The notes under the pieces are model-generated. The model was not told the origin of the DNA. It made no database searches and saw nothing but the letters and a program-made list of their open reading frames with translations. The position numbers and the translations under genes are program-made. A DNA stretch of 64,000 nucleotides from Candidatus Epulonipiscium viviparus (lineage in GTDB: Bacteria > Bacillota > Clostridia > Lachnospirales > Cellulosilyticaceae), in contig NZ_CP117982.1 in NCBI RefSeq assembly GCF_030708075.1, forward strand, positions 3,154,672 to 3,218,671, in the 5' to 3' direction. Below, piece after piece: positions 43,844 to 52,388 of the stretch. Position 1 is the stretch's first letter, and each line of letters starts with the position of its first letter.

Positions 43844-43857
43844 ATATTCGAAATATG

Positions 43858-43886
43858 TTGCAACAATATTAAATGCATGGTATAAT
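43858..43886 (+). promoter_or_regulatory. Promoter of the leucine-rich-repeat gene
   Basis: TTGCAA (43858-43863) and TATAAT (43881-43886), 17 bp apart, with TGG before the -10. The ATGGTATAATGT core equals that of the promoter at 34171-34181. The start codon lies 92 bp downstream. Confidence 0.75.
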
Positions 43887-43977
43887 GTGACATCTTCAGG
43901 TATAGCAAAAATATTTTATATACGTTAATATATTTCCCCGGGCTACAATGGGAAATTAGTTGAAGAAGGAGAAACAT

Positions 43978-45198
43978 ATGAGTACATCAGAAAAAATATT
44001 GAGATATATATATTTACAATACGGGGCAGCAGTTTTTGTGGACAGTATCAAATTAAAGACTCTTTTAAATGCAAAGATAGATGGCACTGATCAAATGATA
44101 TTATCACTGGCAATAGACCACGCCGTGGCATCAAAAGTTGTTCGAAAAGTTTTGTCTGCAAATGATCATAAAGCCATCGCCTCCATTATCGACGATCTAG
44201 TGAATACTGGCAAATGGCAACCGGCTGTTGCGACAAAAATTGTTAACTGCTTTGTGACTGCAAAGTTTGGTCAAAAAATTGAGCCAGACACTAAAGTTGT
44301 TTTTGCTAAAAAACCTAGTTGTAATTTGGCTAATTATAATAAAAACATATTTATAATTTCTAACAAAGTTTTGAAAAAGTATTGCGGCAAATCATCGCAA
44401 GTGTGTATTCCCGATGGAGTTGTGGCGATAGCCGACAAAGCATTTTATGAATGCGATTACATAACAGATGTTGTATTTCCTGAAACACTGCAAACTATAG
44501 GCGAGAAGGCGTTTTTTAAATGTAGTAAATTGGTTAAAATTGACATTCCGGATGGAGTATCAACAATAGGCAAGCAGGCATTTAAGTATTGTAGTGAATT
44601 AACCACTGTCAAAATATCGAATAGTGTGATGGATATAGGCGTGGAATCATTTTACGGGTGCATTAATCTTGTACATCTCGAGCTTTCTCAATCTTTAACA
44701 GTTATCCCCAGCTGCGCCTTTGCTCTGTGCTCCAAATTGATAAGCGTAAAGCTTCCTGAAGATCTTATGGAAATAGGTGAGTTTGCATTTGCGATATGTA
44801 GTAATTTGATTGATATAGAGATTCCCAAAATGGTGATGAATATAGGAATATACGCCTTTGCGGCATGCAAAAATTTAGAATCTTTGTATATTCCGGAGAA
44901 TGTGAGTACAATAGCAGATCATTCATTTTATAGATGCTCCGGGTTAGAACGCATTGTTATATCCGGATATAATGTCACTATTGGCAATAGCTCTTTCGCT
45001 GAGTGTAGTAATTTGTCGCAGGTGCAACTGTTAAATGATATATATTCTATTGGAAACAAAACATTCTATCAATGCAATAACCTAAAGTTTGTGTCGCTTC
45101 CACCATCGCTTAGATCTATTAAAAATATAGCCGTTAACTTTACGCGGATGCAATTTGTAACTAAAGGAAGTAGATTTTGGAACTTACTAACGCAATAA
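43978..45198 (+). CDS. BspA-type leucine-rich-repeat protein
   Basis: The protein has 406 residues and no signal peptide. Residues 1-130 are not recognised. From about residue 140 to the end, ~23-residue repeats of the BspA/TpLRR (LRR_5) type follow, with a pattern such as IPDGVVAIADKAFYECDYIT, VVFPETLQTIGEKAFFKCSK, VKIDIPDGVSTIGKQAFKYC: about ten units. Such repeats bind proteins or surfaces; in pathogens and gut bacteria they mediate attachment, but those proteins are usually secreted. The start ATG at 43978 is supported by GAAGGAG; TTG at 43960 has no site. It follows the GTPase cluster with its own promoter and terminator. Confidence 0.88.
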   Translation: MSTSEKILRYIYLQYGAAVFVDSIKLKTLLNAKIDGTDQMILSLAIDHAVASKVVRKVLSANDHKAIASIIDDLVNTGKWQPAVATKIVNCFVTAKFGQKIEPDTKVVFAKKPSCNLANYNKNIFIISNKVLKKYCGKSSQVCIPDGVVAIADKAFYECDYITDVVFPETLQTIGEKAFFKCSKLVKIDIPDGVSTIGKQAFKYCSELTTVKISNSVMDIGVESFYGCINLVHLELSQSLTVIPSCAFALCSKLISVKLPEDLMEIGEFAFAICSNLIDIEIPKMVMNIGIYAFAACKNLESLYIPENVSTIADHSFYRCSGLERIVISGYNVTIGNSSFAECSNLSQVQLLNDIYSIGNKTFYQCNNLKFVSLPPSLRSIKNIAVNFTRMQFVTKGSRFWNLLTQ

Positions 45199-45208
45199 AA
45201 AACAGCGT

Positions 45209-45240
45209 ACCCCCCCTTCGTTTTGGAGGGGCTTTTTTTT
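45209..45240 (+). terminator. Terminator after the leucine-rich-repeat gene
   Basis: A C-rich arm (CCCCCCTTC) pairs with GGAGGGG and is followed by eight T residues at 45233-45240. Confidence 0.9.
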
Positions 45241-45347
45241 GCCTACAAAGACAACAAAAATTTGCGTATACTTGTTTAATATTTAACATATATTACTTTA
45301 TATATTGATTTCGTTTCAAAATATATTGAATTATAAAGGAGAGCATC

Positions 45348-48300
45348 ATGAAATTTAATAAAATCCTAACCATAATGGTTACCACCCTATCGTTATCTCC
45401 CTTCGCCACAATGGCAAATACGTTAAACCACGAGCCGCTCAACGATTATTTTAAAACTCTAAATACCGAAATTGTTCAATCTGAAGAATTTGTAACGTGG
45501 ACACAATTTGGCCCTGGAAGCGCCGGGTATTCAGAAGCAGTATTCACTCATCCAACAGACCCTAACGTAATTTTCAATTTTCCCGATATGTTTAATTCGT
45601 ATCGCTCCACTGATGCCGGAGCAACCTGGTTATCGGTATTAGATGAAGATTATCGCTCCCTAAATAATGACCAAGTCTCTAGAGTATATAGCGTAGATTT
45701 TTCAAGACAAAATCCAGATTTCGGGATGGCAGCAACTCGAACCGGAATGTTTGTTACATACAATAAAGGCGAAAGCTGGGATAGAATCGAAGTTGATTTG
45801 GCTTTTGATCGCCAACCCACTGCAGATGCGAATATGGCCAATTTCACGCTTTCGGCAGTTGGTGTGGACCCGAATAATGATCAAGTTTGGTATGCCGGCT
45901 CGGGAATTTTCTGGGATATAAAGGGAAATTATGTAGACTGGAATAGCCCTCATGGCAACAAGCCGATGAACGCTGGTCGTTACTTTAAAACCACTGATGG
46001 CGGCAAAACTTGGACCTACATTCCAAATCCATCCTCTGGGCTTCCCGCAAAGGCAGAATATGGCGGCTTCTATGTAAATCCAGACGATAGCGATATCGTA
46101 TTTGCACACACAAGTTATGGGCTCTATAAATCTACTGATGCTGGTCTAACATATAAAAAAATAGAGACAATAGAAGAAGAAAACGGTGTGGATAAAGATC
46201 TTGTGCGTGATATGAAACTTATTGTAAATCCTACTACAAAGCAAGTTGAGCTCTACGCTATTAACCAAATTCGATACGTTCCCAATGCGCAAAGCGTAGA
46301 TTCTGTTGGAGGGATCGTAAAAAGTTTGGACCTTGGCGAAACGTGGATTAATATAACTGGCGATCTTGGAATGGACTTTGCGGCGCTAAACGAAGAATTA
46401 GTATCTAATCCTGATATCACTGCCGCCGGGCATAAGACCAACTTTGTATCTATGTGGCTCTATTCCAGTGGCAGGGCGTTTGGCAAATATTTTAAAGGCG
46501 CTCCGTATTTTAAAAATGGTACAGAATTTAGAAAAGAGTATCCAAACATTCCAACCAACTTAATTCAAGGATTTGACAGAATTGTTGTTGATCCTACCAA
46601 TCCTAACAATATTTATATTTCGCATAACTCCACTCATGCGGCGTCGATGTTTGTTGGCGATGTGTGGATGACCAAAGATGGGGGAGATACTTGGGATATA
46701 GCAACAAGGATAGGCGAGGGCTGGTCCATTTCTGCTGATTTCTGGGAAAATTCTGGAAAAATAGCTGCAGGTACCGACTTATCTGCACCTAATACAACTA
46801 GCCATCATATGCAACGCGACTATTATGAAGAATTATACAGCACCCAATCTGCTAGAGACCTCGACATTGCGCCAAACGGCGATGTATATGCGATGTTCCG
46901 TGCACTAACGAAATCAACTGATGGTGGCCAAACTTGGGAACAAACTGATGTTCAGTACACTTCTACCGGCTCTATGACAGGAACTGGTGGATCAAATTTA
47001 CCAGGAAGCCAGATCGTACAGCATCCCGAAAATCCAGAGCAAATGTTTTTTGTGTCTGGTGAAAATAAGCTATTTAAATTAGATAGCAAAGCGCACCCAG
47101 AAGTCGATGGAAGAGCAACTGTGTCTCATGTGTATGGCACTCCGCACTCTCCGATGTCGCTTGCCTATCTACCATCAGACCCGAGCGTTATGTTTATGCT
47201 AGTAATGCGCCAGGCTCACAAAGGCGAGATGCTAAAGTCGGTGGATGGTGGCGAAACGTGGGACACTTATACAACCAATATATACAAAACTGATAATAGC
47301 AATGACACAACGTGGGCAACGCCTATTGTGATCGATCCTAAAAACGAAAACAACATGTACTTTGGCATTCCGCTTACTACTGTTCATGCAAATTCAGCTA
47401 ATCTTCCAGCAAAGGATCACAAATTTGTGGGGCTATATAAATCTACTGATGGCGGCAAAACTTGGGAAGCGCCCGCAGATGCCGACTACGCAATTGGCAA
47501 CGGATTGCCTTCAGACCAAAGCATCTACACGCTCAAGCTTGATCCAGCAACCAATGCGCTATACGCTGGACTTACCGCGGGGGCCTCGGTTTCTATCAAA
47601 AACGGAAGCTTTGCTGGTAGCATAGGCAGTTGGACTGCAACCGGGAACGCAAAATTTGGAAAGAAAACGCTAGAGGGATTCGATTCTCTTGATGTTGCAG
47701 GCATAGGATCCGTAAAACAAACTGTAGGCGGGTTGAAGCCTAATACAAAGTATAATTTCACAATGAGCACCAAAATGGAAAAAGATGGAGAAAATGCAAC
47801 GTTATTTGTCTCCACTCCTGCTGGCGAAGTAATGGCATCTGCAGATGTTACAAGCACCACCATGACCGCCGCAAACGTAATTTTCACCACTGGCGAGAAC
47901 CAAACTTCTGTAACAATTGGTCTCGAAAAAACTGCGGGTGACGGACATTTATATGCAGATAACACATCGCTCAAACAAGCTGGCGGGCTATTTGTCTCCA
48001 CCGATAACGGAGTAAATTTTGTTGCAGTAGATATTCCAGATGAAATAGCGCATGTAACTGACGTCGAGTTTGCCGATGGCAAGATCTATATTACTGCGGG
48101 CGATATGTATGGCTCTGTATCTGCAGGAGGAGTTTGGGTCACAACCGAAAACGGTGGATGGAAAAAGCTCTTCGAGATGCCACACACTGGATTACTCACA
48201 ATTGATTCTAACAACCCGGACCGACTGATGGTTGCTGTCAAGCGAAGCATGATGAACTGGGATTTTCTAAATCATGGGGTATATTTATCAGAAGATGCGG

Positions 48301-48440
48301 GCGAAACATGGAGCAAAATAAACGTAGGGTTCGGAAATACTACACAGATTTTTGACCTGGCATTTGATGCGCAGAGCGAAGATATTTTATGGGCGACGCA
48401 CCATGGAAGCGGATTTTTCAAGGGAGAAATTTTGAGGTAG
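45348..48440 (+). CDS. Secreted Asp-box (BNR) repeat protein, GH74/sialidase-like, with CBM-like insert
   Basis: A signal peptide (1-24, ending TMANT) shows secretion. The protein contains many Asp-box motifs of the beta-propeller type (STDAGATWLS, TTDGGKTWTY, STDAGLTYKK, TKDGGDTWDI, STDGGQTWEQ, SVDGGETWDT, STDGGKTWEA), as in GH74 xyloglucanases, sialidases and sortilin-like proteins. GPGSAGYSE near residue 60 and WDFLNHGVYLSEDAGETWSK near the end mark a two-propeller layout. Residues ~747-875 are an inserted beta-sandwich (SIKNGSFAGSIGSWTATGNA, LKPNTKYNFTM) like CBM4/9 or CBM22 modules. Length 1030. The glycan target is unknown. It is 33 nt upstream of a paralogue. Confidence 0.85.
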   Translation: MKFNKILTIMVTTLSLSPFATMANTLNHEPLNDYFKTLNTEIVQSEEFVTWTQFGPGSAGYSEAVFTHPTDPNVIFNFPDMFNSYRSTDAGATWLSVLDEDYRSLNNDQVSRVYSVDFSRQNPDFGMAATRTGMFVTYNKGESWDRIEVDLAFDRQPTADANMANFTLSAVGVDPNNDQVWYAGSGIFWDIKGNYVDWNSPHGNKPMNAGRYFKTTDGGKTWTYIPNPSSGLPAKAEYGGFYVNPDDSDIVFAHTSYGLYKSTDAGLTYKKIETIEEENGVDKDLVRDMKLIVNPTTKQVELYAINQIRYVPNAQSVDSVGGIVKSLDLGETWINITGDLGMDFAALNEELVSNPDITAAGHKTNFVSMWLYSSGRAFGKYFKGAPYFKNGTEFRKEYPNIPTNLIQGFDRIVVDPTNPNNIYISHNSTHAASMFVGDVWMTKDGGDTWDIATRIGEGWSISADFWENSGKIAAGTDLSAPNTTSHHMQRDYYEELYSTQSARDLDIAPNGDVYAMFRALTKSTDGGQTWEQTDVQYTSTGSMTGTGGSNLPGSQIVQHPENPEQMFFVSGENKLFKLDSKAHPEVDGRATVSHVYGTPHSPMSLAYLPSDPSVMFMLVMRQAHKGEMLKSVDGGETWDTYTTNIYKTDNSNDTTWATPIVIDPKNENNMYFGIPLTTVHANSANLPAKDHKFVGLYKSTDGGKTWEAPADADYAIGNGLPSDQSIYTLKLDPATNALYAGLTAGASVSIKNGSFAGSIGSWTATGNAKFGKKTLEGFDSLDVAGIGSVKQTVGGLKPNTKYNFTMSTKMEKDGENATLFVSTPAGEVMASADVTSTTMTAANVIFTTGENQTSVTIGLEKTAGDGHLYADNTSLKQAGGLFVSTDNGVNFVAVDIPDEIAHVTDVEFADGKIYITAGDMYGSVSAGGVWVTTENGGWKKLFEMPHTGLLTIDSNNPDRLMVAVKRSMMNWDFLNHGVYLSEDAGETWSKINVGFGNTTQIFDLAFDAQSEDILWATHHGSGFFKGEILR

Positions 48441-48473
48441 CCAAAAAATACGTGTTAATAATAAGGAGGATTT

Positions 48474-51404
48474 ATGAAAAAATTAAATTTTGTATTATCA
48501 ATGTTACTGTTAACGACGGGATCAACTGCCTATGCTGCTGACGACGATGCTGGGAAGTTGACGTTGGAGGAGACGAAAGCTGCTATTGCCGAATTGGAGT
48601 ATTTGAGAACGCGAACTGCAGATGATGCGATATCTGCGGAAGTTTTAGATCAAATTCAAGATCGCGTTTTGGGGCAAACGGCGAAGTCGGCAGTGAATAA
48701 AACGGAGGATAATATGATTGAACCTATATACTCGTTTGATAAGGCATACTTTGAGACGCTGGATAAAGAAGTTGTGGCATCGGAAGATTATATTTATTGG
48801 GAACAGTTTGCACCGGGCAATGCCGGATACTCGGAAGGAGTTCATATGCACTCCACAGATCCTAACACATTTTATAACTTACCTGATATGAAAAATCGCT
48901 ACGTAACATTTGATCAAGGAAACCATTTTGTATCGATGAATGATATCAACGAGTCATCTAAAAGCAATCCAAATCCGGGTGGAGATTCTGGAATAGACTT
49001 TTCGCATCAAGATGAGAATTTTGGATTTGCAGCAGGGTCGGGATTGTGGCTTACTACAAACAAAGGGCTCAGCTGGACCAAATTAACAACTGGTGGCGCA
49101 CCTACTAGCCGTGTTGGAGATGTTGCAGTTGACCCTACTGACGACAATATTTGGCTTGCAGGTACAGGAAAATACTGGGATGTTAAGCGCAATCATTATA
49201 CGAAAGCAAAGCCGCATGGGGTCAATCCGATAGGTGCGGCGGGGCTATATAAATCTTCCGATAAGGGAGTGACCTGGGGCAAGCTGACCGAGACAGGCAT
49301 TCCGGGGGCGGCAACATTTGGGCAAATCTTATTTAATCCATTTGATACGCAAGAAGTTTATGCAGGAACATCCTATGGGCTATACAAAAGCGTAGATGGA
49401 GGCCGCTCATTTAAGAAGCTAGATATCGATGGTGATGGCTTGGTAGATCCCGCAGATGCAAACGATCTAGTGCATGATTTCAAATTGTATATAGATCATG
49501 AAAATAAGTCTATCCAGATTGTGGCGATTCACCAGATCGATTATTTCTTAAACGACGAAACCAAAAGTCTGGATCAAACAGGCGGAATTATGCGCAGCTA
49601 TGATGGCGGCGAGACCTGGGAAAACATCACCGGAGATTTGGGGTTAAACTTAGCAGAAGTCAATGAAGAAACTATCAAAATTGTAGACCCAACTGGCGAA
49701 ACTAATCCCGGAAACTTTGTAAACGCTTGGTATTGGACTCCAAACTTTATTGGCAGATATTTTAGTGGTACCGAAAAATATCCTTCCAAAAATACGACAG
49801 AAGTTCGCAATGCTATTAAGGCAGAGTATCCCAACTACCCAACAAACTACATTCCAACATTTGATAGAATTGTAATTGACCCAACAAATCCTGATAGAAT
49901 CTATATTTCTCATAATGCAGCGCACGCAACATCGATGCGATTGGGCGAAGTTTGGGGTACGGCAGATGGTGGAAAAACATGGGATATTTTAACGCGAACC
50001 GGATATGGATGGGGCGAATCTGCAGAGTATTGGGAGAAGTCGGGCAAAGTTCAAGAGGGTGCCGACCTTAGCAAGCCAAACGTGACTTACCATCACGCAG
50101 GAGATGCCTACTACTATCACGATTTATATTCGACACAAGGCGCGAGAGACTTAGATATCGCACTAGACGGTACAGTTTTTGTAATGTTTAGAAGTCTTGT
50201 GAAATCGACTGATGGGGGAAAAACGTGGGAGCAAACTGATGTTAAGTATCGAGAAGACGGCTCGATGACAGGAACTGGTGGATCAAATTTGCCTGGCGGA
50301 GGAATATTAACAGACCCTCGCGACCCAGACTTGATGTATCTGGTGAGTGGTGAAAACAGCCTTTTCCAAGTAGTGGATAAAGGAGAAGGCAACGACCCTG
50401 CATATATAAAGCATCTTCCGAACTCGCCAGAGTCTGCAGCAGACATTGCAATCTCCCCAGCAGATATCAATACGATGTATATGACAATAATGCGCCAACA
50501 CGGTGCGGGCGAATTTTTTAGATCCACCGATGCGGGGCAAACCTGGGAATCCATATCGTCTCCACTTGTTGGCAAAACTGCGAATATCAACAACAAAAGC
50601 GTGGGAACAATGGTGATCGACCCTAGTGATCCAAAGACCATTTTGTTTACGGTTTCAAATGGGCTTCTTCACGAAACATCTGGCGGTCGAAATCCCGAAA
50701 CCGAGCACCTAGGCGTGTGGAAATCTACTGACGGCGGATACACATGGGCACAAAAAAACGAGGGGCTCCCAACCGACGCGTGGGCATACCAATTGCTATT
50801 TGACCCTCGCGACCCTAATATTCTATATGCGGGAATGCCATATAGCAAGAGCACAATAACCGACCCCGAGCGCGACAAAAACTCTGGCGTTGGAATGTAC
50901 GTATCCTATGATAAAGCAGAAACGTGGGAGCTCCTTTCGGGATTGCCAAAGGCGGTCACACAGGTGAATGATATCAACATCGATCCGTTGGGCAATCTTT
51001 ATATTGCAGCTGGAACCTCCTCTTTTTCAGTAACCGGGTCACCTGCTGGTACAGCAGCAACTGGAGGGGTTTGGGTTCTCAAAAACGGAAGCACCATATG
51101 GCAAAAAATCTTTGAAGGCAGATACGTAACTCTCATCGAATTTGATCAAAATCATCCTAACCGCCTTCTTGTAAGCAACCGACCAAGCGATACTAGTGAT
51201 AGTAAAGTCATCAACAACGGGGTATACATCTCTGAAAACTTTGGAAATACTTGGAAAAAGGCTAACACCAACATTGGCAACGCCACCAAGATTTATGACC
51301 TAAAATTTGACTCACAAGACCCGCAAATAATATGGGCAACGAGCCAATCGGGCGGCTTCTACAAAGGATACATTTCAGAGCTCGATCCTGAGGCGCTTCA
51401 ATAG
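48474..51404 (+). CDS. Secreted Asp-box (BNR) repeat protein, paralogue without CBM-like insert
   Basis: This protein of 976 residues is similar to its upstream neighbour over most of its length (GNAGYSEGVHMHSTDPNTF, FDRIVIDPTNPDRIYISHNA, GSMTGTGGSNLPGG), but it lacks the CBM-like insert. It has its own signal peptide (1-21, ending AYAAD) and a 60-residue charged N-terminal part (LTLEETKAAIAELEYLRTRT). Asp-box motifs include SSDKGVTWGK, SVDGGRSFKK, TADGGKTWDI, STDGGKTWEQ, STDAGQTWES and STDGGYTWAQ. AGGAGG lies before the ATG. The pair is probably co-transcribed and arose by duplication. It may bind or cleave a plant or algal polysaccharide; the catalytic Asp residues cannot be assigned by eye. 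Confidence 0.85.
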   Translation: MKKLNFVLSMLLLTTGSTAYAADDDAGKLTLEETKAAIAELEYLRTRTADDAISAEVLDQIQDRVLGQTAKSAVNKTEDNMIEPIYSFDKAYFETLDKEVVASEDYIYWEQFAPGNAGYSEGVHMHSTDPNTFYNLPDMKNRYVTFDQGNHFVSMNDINESSKSNPNPGGDSGIDFSHQDENFGFAAGSGLWLTTNKGLSWTKLTTGGAPTSRVGDVAVDPTDDNIWLAGTGKYWDVKRNHYTKAKPHGVNPIGAAGLYKSSDKGVTWGKLTETGIPGAATFGQILFNPFDTQEVYAGTSYGLYKSVDGGRSFKKLDIDGDGLVDPADANDLVHDFKLYIDHENKSIQIVAIHQIDYFLNDETKSLDQTGGIMRSYDGGETWENITGDLGLNLAEVNEETIKIVDPTGETNPGNFVNAWYWTPNFIGRYFSGTEKYPSKNTTEVRNAIKAEYPNYPTNYIPTFDRIVIDPTNPDRIYISHNAAHATSMRLGEVWGTADGGKTWDILTRTGYGWGESAEYWEKSGKVQEGADLSKPNVTYHHAGDAYYYHDLYSTQGARDLDIALDGTVFVMFRSLVKSTDGGKTWEQTDVKYREDGSMTGTGGSNLPGGGILTDPRDPDLMYLVSGENSLFQVVDKGEGNDPAYIKHLPNSPESAADIAISPADINTMYMTIMRQHGAGEFFRSTDAGQTWESISSPLVGKTANINNKSVGTMVIDPSDPKTILFTVSNGLLHETSGGRNPETEHLGVWKSTDGGYTWAQKNEGLPTDAWAYQLLFDPRDPNILYAGMPYSKSTITDPERDKNSGVGMYVSYDKAETWELLSGLPKAVTQVNDINIDPLGNLYIAAGTSSFSVTGSPAGTAATGGVWVLKNGSTIWQKIFEGRYVTLIEFDQNHPNRLLVSNRPSDTSDSKVINNGVYISENFGNTWKKANTNIGNATKIYDLKFDSQDPQIIWATSQSGGFYKGYISELDPEALQ

Positions 51405-51417
51405 GCAAAATATTTGG

Positions 51418-52254
51418 TTAGCATGTCGCTTGACTAGATCTCGCCTCTCGTCTCATTTTTGCTGGAGATACCCCAAAGCAGCGTTTAAACTGATTTGAAA
51501 ATATATATCGGTCGCTGTAGGTTAAAATATAGGCAATCTGATCGATCGAGTACTCGCCCATTAGTAGTAACTGCTTGGCTATCTGCATTTTCTTTTCGAA
51601 GAGATATCTTTTGAAAGTGATGCCGGTAGCCTGTTTAAATCTATTAGTAAATTCACAATGATTAAGGTTGACATGAGATAAAAGCTCTTCGACTGTTACA
51701 TATTTATATTGATGCAGATTTTTTTCGATGTAAGCAATAGCTTTATTTATAGTAATGTCATTCGAAAGGCCTGACTTTAGGACTGCAACAATATTCCAAA
51801 ACACAGCCTTTAGCAAATTGGATGCAATAATGTTATTGGTTACTTCGTGAATATTATGATTTAAGGCAAAATTTACCATGTTTTCTATGATAGACCAAAA
51901 AGCTGTTGTTTGAGGCAAATCAAACACAAATGGTTTTGAGCCAAAAAGCTTGGGATTTGGCTGGGGCAAAAACCTAATTATTACAACAGAAATATAATCT
52001 TTGGGATTGTGATATGCTCTGTGAACGATGTTGCTAGGAATCACAATAATTCTGTTGGCGGAAATTTTATAATTTTGTTCGCCTATTTTAAAATATCCTT
52101 TATCGCTTTTGCAAAAAATAAGCAAATTGGGCTCTACGCATTGGGCCGAAACGTTGGTCGTTCGAATTTTAAAATGATTGTTAATTACTAATATTTTGAA
52201 ATTTAAGTTTGGATTATTTGTCATTATATCTTCTATGTTATTTGCTTTTATCAT
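51418..52254 (-). CDS. AraC-family transcriptional regulator
   Basis: The C-terminal ~100 residues hold two helix-turn-helix motifs of the AraC/XylS type (VTVEELLSHVNLNHCEFTNR, then YSIDQIAYILTYSDRYIFSNQFKRCFGVSPAKMRRE, ending RREARS). The N-terminal ~130 residues form a cupin-like ligand-binding domain (LLIFCKSDKGYFKIGEQNYKI, then IIVIPSNIVHRAY). This type usually activates sugar genes when a sugar binds. It is divergent from the GH2 gene at 52389 and converges with the Asp-box pair, so both are plausible targets; the 134-bp intergenic region would hold the control sites. The ligand is unknown. The length of 278 residues is normal. Confidence 0.92.
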   Translation of the reverse strand: MIKANNIEDIMTNNPNLNFKILVINNHFKIRTTNVSAQCVEPNLLIFCKSDKGYFKIGEQNYKISANRIIVIPSNIVHRAYHNPKDYISVVIIRFLPQPNPKLFGSKPFVFDLPQTTAFWSIIENMVNFALNHNIHEVTNNIIASNLLKAVFWNIVAVLKSGLSNDITINKAIAYIEKNLHQYKYVTVEELLSHVNLNHCEFTNRFKQATGITFKRYLFEKKMQIAKQLLLMGEYSIDQIAYILTYSDRYIFSNQFKRCFGVSPAKMRREARSSQATC

Positions 52255-52388
52255 ACGAAATTCCTATCCGAGTTTTGACATCATTTTTTTTTTATAATAG
52301 ATCATTTAATTCTAACTCACTTGCTATTATAATTCGAATATAATTGTTATGGCAAGCCATTGCCCCTATAAAATGTTTGGAGGTTATT

